DNA from: an uncultured Geobacter sp.
Lineage (GTDB): Bacteria; Desulfobacterota; Desulfuromonadia; Geobacterales; DSM-12255
Assembly: GCA_937871715.1 (NCBI GenBank)
Contig: CALMOE010000296.1
Location: 1-33,383, forward strand
Reading direction: 5' to 3'
DNA length: 33,383 nt
The notes below the pieces were generated by a model. It searched no databases. It saw only the letters and a list, made by a program, of their open reading frames with translations, and was not told where the DNA came from. The first letter of the stretch is position 1; each line of letters begins with the position of its first letter. Made by a program: the position numbers and the translations under genes. Below, piece by piece: positions 7,843 to 15,672 of this stretch.

Positions 7843-8897
7843 GCGGCGAGCTTGATTATCTCCCTGCCGATTATCTCCAGGGGGAGCACTGAGTCCGCAA
7901 CCCCCCCCTCCACGCATGCCCTTGGCATGCCGTAGATGGTGGAGGTTGCCTCGTCCTGTACCAGGGTGATGCCACCCATCTGCTTCAGGTGCTGCATCCC
8001 CTTGAAGCCATCGCTCCCCATCCCGGTGAGGATTACGCCGAGCATTGCACCGCTGCATGCATCGCTGAGGGTGCGCATCATCAGGTCTATGGACGGGATA
8101 TAGATAAACTGCGGATTGGACTCGGCTGGAGATGTGGCGGCAACGATCTCCCCCTGCTGCCGGCTGAAGGATGTATGCATCCCCCCCGGGCAGATAAGGA
8201 CCCTGCCCGGCCGAAGCTGGTTGCCGTTCTCAGCCTCCAGTATCTCCAGGGGGCATTTTGCATTAAGGTGCGCGGCATAATGCCCGGTGAAGAGTTTAGG
8301 CATATGAATCCCGGCGACTATGGGGTGTGAAAAGCTGGACGGAATATTGGCAAGCACCTTCTGCAACGCCATTGGCCCCCCGGTGGAGGCTCCAATGGCA
8401 ATGGCAGTTATTCTGCCACTCTCCAGAGTCTCAGTATTGGCCAGCGCCTCCCCGAGAAGCGATGTGGACCTGATCATGCCGATCTGATTGCTCAACCCTT
8501 TTACCTTGCGCAGCAGTTCGGCCCGGAAAAACTTAGCCTGCCATGATGTGCCATCGGGGCTTTTTGGGATGAAGTCGACCGCGCCGGACTCAAGCGCCTC
8601 CATGGTAACCATCGCCCCCTCCCTCGTCTGGGTGGAAACCATGAGTACATGGGTGGGGCATTTCGCCATGATCTCCTTCAGCGCGGTGATGCCATCCATG
8701 CGCGGCATCTCGATGTCCATGGTTATCACTTCCGGCTTCAGGTGGCAGGCCTTTTCCACTGCCTCAATGCCGTCGACAGCCGTTCCAACCACCTCGATGT
8801 CAGGGTCGCTCGCCAGGGTTGAGCTGATGGCCAGCCTCATGAAAGCCGAATCATCAACCACCAATATCCTTGTCTTCCCCCTTACTGCTCTGTTCAT
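7839..8897 (-). CDS. cheB: Chemotaxis response regulator protein-glutamate methylesterase CheB
   Basis: CheB removes methyl groups from, and deamidates, chemoreceptors when phosphorylated by CheA, giving adaptation. The 352-residue protein has a receiver domain (about 9-125) with acidic residues D15/D16, phosphoacceptor D61 (TMDIEMPRMDG) and K112. The methylesterase domain (about 160-350) carries the triad S171 (IGASTGGP), H198 (GIHMP) and D296 (GMGSDGFKGM). ATG at 8897 follows GAGGG. It is the last gene of the minus-strand che run and ends against flhB. An eight-C run lies at 7901-7908 (G8 in the coding sense). Confidence 0.97.
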   Translation of the reverse strand: MNRAVRGKTRILVVDDSAFMRLAISSTLASDPDIEVVGTAVDGIEAVEKACHLKPEVITMDIEMPRMDGITALKEIMAKCPTHVLMVSTQTREGAMVTMEALESGAVDFIPKSPDGTSWQAKFFRAELLRKVKGLSNQIGMIRSTSLLGEALANTETLESGRITAIAIGASTGGPMALQKVLANIPSSFSHPIVAGIHMPKLFTGHYAAHLNAKCPLEILEAENGNQLRPGRVLICPGGMHTSFSRQQGEIVAATSPAESNPQFIYIPSIDLMMRTLSDACSGAMLGVILTGMGSDGFKGMQHLKQMGGITLVQDEATSTIYGMPRACVEGGVADSVLPLEIIGREIIKLAA

Positions 8898-8909
8898 GGC
8901 GCCCTCGTG

Positions 8910-9803
8910 TCATGTCCCTACGAATATGTACGTTACCATCTCACGTATCTCAGGTACCCTGTCGTCCAGTTCAAAGCAGAACTTCTCCGCGTCGAAGTTC
9001 AGCCTGTTAGGGGTGAAGTCCTCGATAATCCGCCACCCCTCCTCCTCGGCCAGGTTGAAGCTGATCCACTCCCTGCCGCCGTAGTCGAGCCCCCTCACCG
9101 AACAGAAGAGGTCGGCCAGGTTGATGATGGCCGCCAGCAGCGGCTCGAGCGGCGCTTCGCGGGGGGCATGGTGATGTTCGATGACTTCGCAGTACTCCTG
9201 GGGGAAGTTCCATTTGTTGGCAATGCAAAGCCCTATGTGGCAGTGGGTTGTGCCGATGAGACGCTCCTCCGAAGCGATCCACCTCAGTGGCTCGGATGCA
9301 ATGAGGTCGAGTATCTCCTGGAGCGTTTCCTTCATGTAGTAGCTGAGGAATACTTCGCCGATGTCGTGGACAATACCCGCCAGATATGCTTTTTCAATTT
9401 CCGGGAAGCGGATGCGCTGGGCAATTATGCGCGCGACGATCCCAACCCCAAGGGAGTGTTCCCAGAATGTCTTGATGTCGAATGCGCCGTTCTTGTCGCG
9501 AAATACATCGATTATTGAGCAGGTCATGACTATCTCGCGAATGTGGCGGAACCCAAGGTAGGTGAGGGCATGTCTGACCGAGTTGATCTCATGACGGGGC
9601 CTGTAGAGTGGCGAGTTGACCATCTTGATGACCCTGGCCGCAAGTACCTGGTCGGACAGGATCATGTCGACGATGGTGTCCATTTCCGCGTCGAAGCTGT
9701 TCAACAGCTTCAGTATCTTGGCAGCCACTGTCGGGATAGTGGGGAGGTCGACGCAATCCCTGACCAGCGCCTGGGCTTTTTGCATCATCGGGCTGTTTTC
9801 CAT
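8910..9803 (-). CDS. HDOD-domain protein of the chemotaxis operon
   Basis: HDOD proteins are non-classical relatives of HD phosphohydrolases that often act in signalling; the molecular role is usually unknown. The 297-residue protein has an HDOD domain over about 14-215: DLPTIPTVAAKILKLLNS, LSDQVLAARVIKMVNSPLY, LGFRHIREIVM, WEHSLGVG (H116), GIVHDIGEVF (H146, D147), a CHIG segment and IEHHHAP. A further 80 residues have no recognised domain. ATG 9803 is chosen because AGGAAG sits 7 nt before it; the frame is open to a TTG at 9824 that would overlap cheR. It lies between cheR and cheB, 4 bp and 12 bp away, so it is co-translated with the adaptation enzymes. Confidence 0.85.
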   Translation of the reverse strand: MENSPMMQKAQALVRDCVDLPTIPTVAAKILKLLNSFDAEMDTIVDMILSDQVLAARVIKMVNSPLYRPRHEINSVRHALTYLGFRHIREIVMTCSIIDVFRDKNGAFDIKTFWEHSLGVGIVARIIAQRIRFPEIEKAYLAGIVHDIGEVFLSYYMKETLQEILDLIASEPLRWIASEERLIGTTHCHIGLCIANKWNFPQEYCEVIEHHHAPREAPLEPLLAAIINLADLFCSVRGLDYGGREWISFNLAEEEGWRIIEDFTPNRLNFDAEKFCFELDDRVPEIREMVTYIFVGT

Positions 9804-9807
9804 GTTC

Positions 9808-10683
9808 TCACTTCCTATAGGCAAATCCGCCAGGGAAATGGACCGTCTTGAATCTGTCGTTCACTCCGTGCAGCGATTCCGATTGTCCGACAAAGAGATA
9901 TCCGTAGGGGAGCAGATTATTGTAAAAATGTTGCACGACCTTCGCCTTTGACGACTCGTCAAAGTAGATGAGCACATTGGCGCAGAAGATGAAATCGAAG
10001 CTTTTCATGAAAACCATCCTGCTGTCATCGTACAGATTCAGATGGGAGAAGGTGACGAGCTTTTTAACCTCCTGGGAAAGAACGTATCGCTCCGGATTTT
10101 CCTCCAGGAAGTATTTCTTCCGGTAGTATTCCGGCATGTTTCGCACCGCGTAGCCGTTGAATATCCCCTCCCGCGCCTTGGCCAGTATGGTTTCATTTAT
10201 ATCGGTACCGATCACCTCCACGGTCCACCCCTTGAGGATTGTGGCCATCTTCTCCAGAAGGATCATTGCCAGGGTGTAGGGCTCTTCGCCGGAGGAGGTT
10301 CCCGCGCTCCAGACCCGGATCTTGCGGAAGCCGATTTTCTGCTTTGCCTCAACGATCTCCGGCAGGAACCTGTTCTCCATGGCGCTCAACTGGGGCATGA
10401 TGCGGAAAAAGCGGGTCTCCGTGGTTGTCAGTTCATTGAGAAGGTGGCGCAGCTCCTCCTTGCCGCGCACCCCGTCACGCAATAGCTTGCCGTATTCCTC
10501 ATGGCTTTTGATCCCTGTTGCGCACATGCGGCGGGAGAGGCGGTTTTCCAGGTAATATTTTTTGCTGGCATTCATGTATATGCCGCAGTGACTGTAGATG
10601 AAATCCCTGATCATCTCGAAATCAGCATCTGAGATTTTTACGGATGCCGATCCCTGTCCCATCTGGCAATTGCTTGAGATCAT
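9808..10683 (-). CDS. cheR: Chemotaxis protein methyltransferase CheR
   Basis: CheR methylates glutamates of chemoreceptors using S-adenosylmethionine. With ATG 10683 it has 291 residues. The N-terminal helical domain holds ISDADFEMIRDFIYSHCGIYMNASKKYYLENRLSRRM. The SAM-binding domain holds NELTTTETRFFR, the motif RVWSAGTSSGEEPYTLAMIL, then EVIGTDINETILAKAREGIF, a DFIFCANVLIYFDE motif and a C-terminal GYLFVGQSESLHGV. Ribosome sites are weak; ATG 10662 (MGQGSASVK) is an alternative start. It follows cheA by 7 bp. Confidence 0.95.
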   Translation of the reverse strand: MISSNCQMGQGSASVKISDADFEMIRDFIYSHCGIYMNASKKYYLENRLSRRMCATGIKSHEEYGKLLRDGVRGKEELRHLLNELTTTETRFFRIMPQLSAMENRFLPEIVEAKQKIGFRKIRVWSAGTSSGEEPYTLAMILLEKMATILKGWTVEVIGTDINETILAKAREGIFNGYAVRNMPEYYRKKYFLEENPERYVLSQEVKKLVTFSHLNLYDDSRMVFMKSFDFIFCANVLIYFDESSKAKVVQHFYNNLLPYGYLFVGQSESLHGVNDRFKTVHFPGGFAYRK

Positions 10684-10690
10684 ATGCAGC

Positions 10691-12448
10691 TCACATGGCC
10701 TGCATTCCCGGCAGGTACGAACCATCATAGCCGCCGATAAGCCCAACCGGGTCTACGATGAGGGCCACCTGGCCGTCCCCCAGGATCGTGGAGCCGGCGA
10801 ATCCTGGGATGGTGCCCAGGTATCTCCCCAAGGACTTGATGACCACCTCCTGTTGGCCGAGAAGTCTGGAAACCACCAGGCCGAGCCTCCTCTCCGCCGC
10901 ACCAACAACCACGACGTAGCAGAAAAGCTTCTCCCCGGCGTCATCATCGTTGTTGAACAGCCTGTCCAGTTTTAAAAGAGGCAGAATCTCTTCCCTCAGC
11001 CTGAGCACCTCCTGGCCGCCTACCCGGTGGAAGCTGCCGTTCTCTACCCGGAGAGTCTCCAGAACCGACGATAGGGGGATGGAGTATGTTTCCTTGCCAA
11101 CGCCCACGAGGAGCGTCTGGATGATGGCCAAGGTGAGTGGTAGCCTGATGATGAACTCCGTGCCGCTGCCGACCGTGCTCCGTACTTCGATGATGCCGTT
11201 CATTTTTTTAATGTAGGTCTTCACCACATCCATCCCCACCCCCCGTCCGGAGATGTCAGAGGCGGTCTCCTTTGTGGAAAAGCCGGGGAGGAAGATCAGG
11301 TCCAGGATTTCGCGTTTACCCATGTTGGCCAGCTGAGCCTCTGTCACGACCCCTTTTTCCAGGGCTTTTTGGCTCACCTTTTCGTGATCGATGCCGCGAC
11401 CGTCATCCTTGATGCGTATGACTATATGATTCCCTTCGTGCTCGGCTGAAAGGACCAGAGCCCCCCCGGCGGTCTTTCCGTTGGCAATCCGCTCGTCGGG
11501 CCTTTCCAGGCCGTGGTCGAGGGCGTTGCGGACCAGGTGGACGAGTGGGTCTCCCAGCTCTTCAAGGATCGAGCGATCCAGTTCGGTCTCTTCTCCAACG
11601 AGATGCAACTCAACCTCTTTGCCAAGGTCCCTGGCAAGGTTGCGGACTATGCGGGGAAATTTCCTGAAAATCTTTTCCACCGGAATCATGCGCATCTTCA
11701 GGACCTGCATCTGCAGTTCGCTGGTGATGTAGTTCATTCTTTTCGAGAGGCTGTTGAACTCACGGACAAACTCCAGCCTGTTCACCCCGTTCTGCTGTTC
11801 GCTGCTGAGCTGCAGCATCCTGTTTCGTTCAAGTACCAGTTCCCCCACTTGATTCATGAGATCATCTAGCCTTTTGACATCTACCCTGACGCTGGCACTC
11901 TCGGAGCTCTCATCGCTCCTTGGCTTCCCTGCAGCTTCAGCTGGCGTTTCTGTGGTGGCCGGCTCCCGGATGGCCGTTTCCACGGGTGGGGGATTCTCCC
12001 TTGCCACCTCGCATGTCGCGGTAGCCTCCTTTTTCAGGCAGCTTGCCTCCCCGGAGTTGTCGGAGAGGAAGGGGCTCAGTTTGCCGATGGTCTCCTCGAC
12101 CGGGCGATCCCGCAACTCCCCCTCCGCTATGTCGTTTACCAGCAGCTTTACAAGGTCAGCCCCCTCCAGGATCACATCCATGATCTCGCTTGTCAGCAGC
12201 AGGTCACCCTTGCGGAGCCTGTTGAGCACATCCTCTATTTTGTGGGTTACCTGGACCAGCAGCTCGAAGCCGAGAAAGCTGGAGGTCCCTTTCACGGTAT
12301 GGATCGAGCGGAAAACCCTGTTGAGGAGCTCATTGTCCCGGGGGCTCTTCTCCAGGTTCACCAGGTCGTCGTCGAGTTTTTGCAGAAGTTCGGTGGATTC
12401 GGTGACAAACCCCTCCAGCAACTCCTGATCTTCGCATTCCAGTTTCAT
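10691..12448 (-). CDS. cheA: Chemotaxis histidine kinase CheA
   Basis: CheA autophosphorylates in receptor arrays and passes phosphate to CheY and CheB. The 585-residue protein has an HPt (P1) domain at about 1-110 with phosphorylated H50 (FRSIHTVKGTSSFLGF). A Pro/Thr/Ala-rich linker spans about 130-185. The dimerisation helices run about 187-255. The ATPase domain runs about 260-435, with N-box HLVRNALDHG, DDGRGID and GRGVGMDVV. A CheW-like domain covers about 437-585. No recognisable P2 (CheY/CheB-docking) domain is seen between P1 and P3, which makes it shorter than E. coli CheA (654). ATG 12448 has AGGAG 6 nt upstream; the frame extends to a TTG at 12454. Confidence 0.96.
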   Translation of the reverse strand: MKLECEDQELLEGFVTESTELLQKLDDDLVNLEKSPRDNELLNRVFRSIHTVKGTSSFLGFELLVQVTHKIEDVLNRLRKGDLLLTSEIMDVILEGADLVKLLVNDIAEGELRDRPVEETIGKLSPFLSDNSGEASCLKKEATATCEVARENPPPVETAIREPATTETPAEAAGKPRSDESSESASVRVDVKRLDDLMNQVGELVLERNRMLQLSSEQQNGVNRLEFVREFNSLSKRMNYITSELQMQVLKMRMIPVEKIFRKFPRIVRNLARDLGKEVELHLVGEETELDRSILEELGDPLVHLVRNALDHGLERPDERIANGKTAGGALVLSAEHEGNHIVIRIKDDGRGIDHEKVSQKALEKGVVTEAQLANMGKREILDLIFLPGFSTKETASDISGRGVGMDVVKTYIKKMNGIIEVRSTVGSGTEFIIRLPLTLAIIQTLLVGVGKETYSIPLSSVLETLRVENGSFHRVGGQEVLRLREEILPLLKLDRLFNNDDDAGEKLFCYVVVVGAAERRLGLVVSRLLGQQEVVIKSLGRYLGTIPGFAGSTILGDGQVALIVDPVGLIGGYDGSYLPGMQAM

Positions 12449-12502
12449 CTGCAACTCCTGAAGGGGGGTGGTTGGCCATCGGTTCGTCGGACTGTGCAGA
12501 AG

Positions 12503-12973
12503 CTATTCTTTCATGATGCCCCGCTCTTCAGAGCCGATCAGCTTGTCCAGATCAAGCATGATCAGCAGCCTCTCACCCCTGTTGATCACCCCCGAGACGC
12601 ACTCCTGCTGGACTCCTGCGCTGATCGCCGCAGGGGGGGGGAGAATCTCGGCCTCTGCCACGCGCAGCACCTCGGAAACCGAATCGACTATGAACCCCAT
12701 CAGCTCGCCCGTTACGTCAACCACCATGGTGCGTGTCCGTCTGCCGTTCTCGCTACCGTCCAAATTGAACCTCTTGCGCAGGGATACGAGGGGGATAACT
12801 TTGCCGCGAAGATTCATCACCCCCTCCACATACGTGGGGGTGTTCGGCACGCGTGTCACCTCCGGCATCCGCAGTATCTCCATGATCTTCAGCACCGGTA
12901 TGGCGTACTCTTCCCGGTCCACGCTGAAGCTGACCAGCTGGGTCATCTCTCCTGCTACGTCGTTAAGGCTCAT
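12503..12973 (-). CDS. cheW: Chemotaxis coupling protein CheW
   Basis: CheW couples chemoreceptors to CheA. ATG 12973 gives 156 residues of one CheW/SH3-like domain: QLVSFSVDREEYAIPVLKIMEILRMPEVTRVPNTPTYVEGVMNLRGKVIPLVSLR at about 12-66, then GFIVDSVSEVLRV and the C-terminal GVINRGERLLIMLDLDKLI. The open frame continues upstream to 13105, but AAGGGGG lies 7 nt before 12973 and the earlier residues do not match the family. It is the first gene of the che run, 54 bp before cheA. A nine-G run on the plus strand (12633-12641) encodes Pro-Pro-Pro in the loop EILPPPAA. Confidence 0.95.
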   Translation of the reverse strand: MSLNDVAGEMTQLVSFSVDREEYAIPVLKIMEILRMPEVTRVPNTPTYVEGVMNLRGKVIPLVSLRKRFNLDGSENGRRTRTMVVDVTGELMGFIVDSVSEVLRVAEAEILPPPAAISAGVQQECVSGVINRGERLLIMLDLDKLIGSEERGIMKE

Positions 12974-13004
12974 CTGGATTCCCCCTTTGTTTCCTTGATA
13001 GTTA

Positions 13005-13031
13005 ATATCGGCAGCCAACGGCAAAAGTTGA
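13005..13031 (-). promoter_or_regulatory. Sigma-28 (FliA) promoter of cheW-cheA-cheR-HDOD-cheB
   Basis: Read on the minus strand: TCAACTTT-N11-GCCGATAT. Against the enterobacterial FliA consensus TAAAGTTT-N11-GCCGATAA it matches 13 of 16 bases with exact spacing. The start site would be near 12998, about 25 bp before the cheW ATG. Confidence 0.7.
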
Positions 13032-13100
13032 GAGATTTTTACTCCCGACTTAACTCTCTTCGGGCAGGGCAAGATTATCGTGACGTGGTTGCAATATTGT

Positions 13101-13114
13101 GTCATATGATTGAC
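13101..13114. promoter_or_regulatory. FleQ-like box overlapping the regulator gene's own promoter
   Basis: GTCATATGATTGAC, a third GTCA-N6-TGAC dyad. Its last five bases are the first five of the putative -35 hexamer TTGACA (13110-13115), a position expected for repression, so autoregulation by the protein at 13174 is a reasonable inference. Confidence 0.5.
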
Positions 13115-13137
13115 AGGTCTTGTTAATGTGATATTTT
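13110..13137 (+). promoter_or_regulatory. Sigma-70-type promoter of the sigma-54 regulator gene
   Basis: TTGACA (13110-13115), a 16-bp spacer and TATTTT (13132-13137). The start would be near 13144, leaving a leader of about 30 nt to the ATG at 13174. Confidence 0.5.
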
Positions 13138-13173
13138 TCAGGATGCTGTTGCAATCCTTATTGCGGAGGGCTA

Positions 13174-14562
13174 ATGGAGCGCGCCAGAATCCTCATTGCT
13201 GATGATGACAGAAAGACCAGGGATGTGATCTCCATATTCCTGCGCCATAAGGGGTATGATGTTTTTCAGGCGTTTGACGGCGAGGACGCCCTGGAGAAGG
13301 TCGAACAGCATGATCCCCACCTGGTGATTACCGACTTCATGATGCCGAGGGCCAATGGTCATGAGGTAATCCGGCGGATAAAGGCAGCAAGGCCGGAGAT
13401 AGTCACCATCGCGTACAGTGCGTTTGCCAACTTCGAGATGACAGCGGACCTGCTCAAGGCGGGGGCTTTCTTCTACCTGGAGAAACCTTTCGAGCTGGAG
13501 GTGCTGGAGGCCCAGATAGAGCGGGGGCTGGAGCATTATGCCATGCAGAGCAGGGCATTCAGTTCAGCACCGCGCATCAAGAACCGCTCCCTTTTCCAGA
13601 ACATGATCGGCGAAAGCCAGCGTATGCTGGCTGTTTTCGAGTTGATCGAGAAAATTGCCAACTCCGACTCCACCGTGCTCATCCAGGGGGAGTCGGGGAC
13701 AGGCAAGGAGCTTGTGGCCAAGGCAATACACGACCTCAGCCGGAGAAGAGCCAATCCATTCGTTGCCGTCAACACCGCGGCTATTCCCGATGAGCTTCTG
13801 GAGAGCGAGCTCTTCGGACATGTAAGGGGGGCTTTCACCGGCGCGGTAGCCAATCGCGTCGGGCGCTTCGAGCTTGCCGACGGAGGGACTATCTTTCTCG
13901 ATGAGATCGGCGAGATGCAGATGCGTCTCCAGGCCAAGCTCCTCAGGGTTTTGCAGAACCGCATGCTGGAACCGGTAGGGGCAAGCAGTTCCAGGAAGGT
14001 TGACTTGAGGATCATAGCAGCCACTAACCAGAACCTGGAACGCCTCGTCGCCTCCAGGGATTTCAGGGAGGATCTCTATTACAGGCTCTCCGTCATCCCC
14101 ATCATCCTCCCCCCTTTAAGGGATCGGCGCGAGGATATCCCTCTTCTCATTGAGAGCTTCCTCGACAGGTTTTCCCGGAGCGGCAACCATAAGGTCAAGG
14201 GTATTGAGAAGGGGGTGGTTGAACTTCTCTGCTGTTATGACTGGCCTGGCAACGTCAGGGAGTTGGAGAATCTCATTGAGTACCTCGTCGTCCTTAAGGG
14301 GAGCGGCACGATAACCATGCGCGACGTCCCAGACAAGTACCGTAAGGGAAAGAAGCCGGCCGACAGCGCAACAGTGACCCTGCCGGAGGGGGGGCTCTGC
14401 CTCAACAGCGCAGTGGCGCAATTCGAGGACAGGCTGATCAGTCAAGCCCTGGAGATGTCCGGCGGCAACAAGAAAGAGGCTGCTCAGCTGCTCAACCTGA
14501 AGAGGACCACCCTCATCGAGAAGCTCAAGAAGAAGAATATCGCCATGGCAACAAGCGACTAG
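13174..14562 (+). CDS. Sigma-54-dependent flagellar response regulator (FgrM/FlrC/FleQ type)
   Basis: A bacterial enhancer-binding protein that should activate RpoN polymerase at flagellar promoters. The 462 residues contain an intact receiver (about 5-118; D10-D12, phosphoacceptor D54 in ITDFMMPRANG, K104). The AAA+ domain (about 143-380) has Walker A GESGTGKE (172-179), the sigma-54-contacting GAFTGA loop (219-224) and Walker B IFLDEIGE. A Fis-type helix-turn-helix lies at 430-456 (NKKEAAQLLNLKRTTLIEKLKKK), close to that of FleQ as I recall it. Position and architecture match FgrM, described as the flagellar master regulator in Geobacter; orthology is not proven. No partner histidine kinase gene is in the window. 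Three FleQ-like boxes nearby are candidate targets. Confidence 0.92.
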   Translation: MERARILIADDDRKTRDVISIFLRHKGYDVFQAFDGEDALEKVEQHDPHLVITDFMMPRANGHEVIRRIKAARPEIVTIAYSAFANFEMTADLLKAGAFFYLEKPFELEVLEAQIERGLEHYAMQSRAFSSAPRIKNRSLFQNMIGESQRMLAVFELIEKIANSDSTVLIQGESGTGKELVAKAIHDLSRRRANPFVAVNTAAIPDELLESELFGHVRGAFTGAVANRVGRFELADGGTIFLDEIGEMQMRLQAKLLRVLQNRMLEPVGASSSRKVDLRIIAATNQNLERLVASRDFREDLYYRLSVIPIILPPLRDRREDIPLLIESFLDRFSRSGNHKVKGIEKGVVELLCCYDWPGNVRELENLIEYLVVLKGSGTITMRDVPDKYRKGKKPADSATVTLPEGGLCLNSAVAQFEDRLISQALEMSGGNKKEAAQLLNLKRTTLIEKLKKKNIAMATSD

Positions 14563-14564
14563 CT

Positions 14565-14580
14565 TGGAATCTCTTTTGCA
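14565..14580 (+). promoter_or_regulatory. Sigma-54 promoter of the transglycosylase gene
   Basis: TGGAATCTCTTTTGCA: GG and GC 10 bp apart, with the -12 half TTTTGCA ideal and the -24 half less so. The predicted start is near 14591, inside the dyad at 14589-14615. Confidence 0.7.
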
Positions 14581-14588
14581 TGGAACGA

Positions 14589-14615
14589 CAGTGGGGAGTT
14601 AACAACTCCCCACTG
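14589..14615. repeat. Perfect 12-bp inverted repeat at the predicted mRNA 5' end
   Basis: Arms CAGTGGGGAGTT and AACTCCCCACTG around the loop AAC. There is no T-run after it, so it is not a typical terminator. Because the sigma-54 start site falls at its left edge, the transcript would begin with this stem-loop; a DNA operator is the alternative. Confidence 0.85.
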
Positions 14616-14635
14616 GAAACGCGGGGAGACTCTCC

Positions 14636-15376
14636 ATGTCATTAGACCCTTTCGCAACATTGAAGACTCTCCCGATTTTTGGGGGGAGCAGGCAGCCCAG
14701 CCGGAGCGGCATGGGACAGCAGTCCGAATCGTCCTTTGCCGAGCAACTTCTCCGCGCCGGGGACAGTTCCGCGCCTTGCCCGGGAGGGAGCTCGCCGGCC
14801 GAGGCCGCTGAGATCCTGCGTCTCGCCATGCTCAGGTCTGCCATGGATATCACCGCCTCTTGTCCTGTCGATGAAAGTCCCCTCCATGCCGGCCAGAGCA
14901 GTCGTATGCTGCGCCAGTTTGCCATCGCCGCTGAGGATAACCGGGTGACGGAAACTCCCGGCCCAGTGGAAAGCCGGACACCAGGCAGACATGATGGTCG
15001 CTACGATGGAATCATATGCAAGGCATCAAGGCGATACGGCGTTGATGAGGGGCTGATCCGGGCGGTCATCCGCGCGGAGAGCGATTTCAACCCCAGGGCG
15101 GTCTCTTCCGCAGGCGCCCAGGGGCTGATGCAGCTGATGCCGGCCACTGCCAGATCCCTGGGGGTTACCGACCCGTTCGATGCCGAGCAGAACGTCATGG
15201 CCGGCACAAGGTTCCTTGCAGATATGCTCAAGCGTTACTCAGGTTGCATTGACTCCGCCCTTGCCGCCTATAACTGGGGTCCAGGGAATCTGGACCGTCA
15301 CCCCACATCTCTCCCCAGGGAGACCCGTAACTACCTGGCCAGGGTAAAAGGCTACTACTCCGGATCTGTTGCCTGA
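14636..15376 (+). CDS. Lytic transglycosylase (SLT domain) of the flagellar locus
   Basis: Cleaves peptidoglycan glycan strands, presumably to let the rod pass. The 246 residues have a low-complexity N-terminal half (1-120) and an SLT/goose-lysozyme-type domain (about 123-240). The domain carries catalytic E148 (RAESDFNPRAVSSAGAQGLMQLMP) and AAYNWGPG. No signal peptide is visible, so export could go through the flagellar type III apparatus or another route. The FlgJ at 24044 lacks a muramidase domain, so this enzyme is a good candidate to supply that missing activity, as separate flagellar transglycosylases do elsewhere. The ATG follows GGGGAGACTCTCC. It stands alone between the regulator and flhA. 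Confidence 0.88.
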   Translation: MSLDPFATLKTLPIFGGSRQPSRSGMGQQSESSFAEQLLRAGDSSAPCPGGSSPAEAAEILRLAMLRSAMDITASCPVDESPLHAGQSSRMLRQFAIAAEDNRVTETPGPVESRTPGRHDGRYDGIICKASRRYGVDEGLIRAVIRAESDFNPRAVSSAGAQGLMQLMPATARSLGVTDPFDAEQNVMAGTRFLADMLKRYSGCIDSALAAYNWGPGNLDRHPTSLPRETRNYLARVKGYYSGSVA

Positions 15377-15436
15377 CAACCGTCGGGCAGAGCAGCTCTC
15401 CCCACGGGATTTGTCTTGCCCATACCCACCCTGCTT

Positions 15437-15450
15437 GTCAAATCATTGAC
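15437..15450. promoter_or_regulatory. FleQ-like box upstream of flhA
   Basis: GTCAAATCATTGAC, GTCA-N6-TGAC, 11 of 14 bases like the FleQ consensus GTCAATAAATTGAC (from memory). It is centred about 173 bp before the predicted flhA start site. A second, gapless GTCATGAC lies close by at about 15456-15463. Confidence 0.55.
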
Positions 15451-15590
15451 CTGAAGTCATGACAACGTCTCCCAATCCAGCCTTCAACTAACCAACCAAC
15501 TCTCCTCCAGCCCCTTTTCGCTGAAAAGAAACTTCCTGTTTACAGGCTGTTATCGGCTGTGCAGATCGCCTGCCATCAACTGCCGGCCAA

Positions 15591-15606
15591 TGGCATGCCG
15601 GTTGCA
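15591..15606 (+). promoter_or_regulatory. Sigma-54 promoter of the flhA operon
   Basis: TGGCATGCCGGTTGCA with GG and GC 10 bp apart. The start would be near 15617, giving a leader of about 56 nt before flhA. The rest of the 296-bp gap from 15377 holds the FleQ-like box and no gene that I can see. Confidence 0.85.
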
Positions 15607-15672
15607 AAATGTGTCTTTACCAATAATGTGTAGCTGTCTCTTGTAGCAGGTTATTAGCAGAGGGGAAATGCG

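Noticed and set aside
6802-8058. Minus-strand ORF of 418 codons
   Set aside because: It lies opposite flhB and overlaps the real cheB; its composition (His/Gln/Asp-rich) is that of an antisense frame of GC-rich coding DNA, with no family match.
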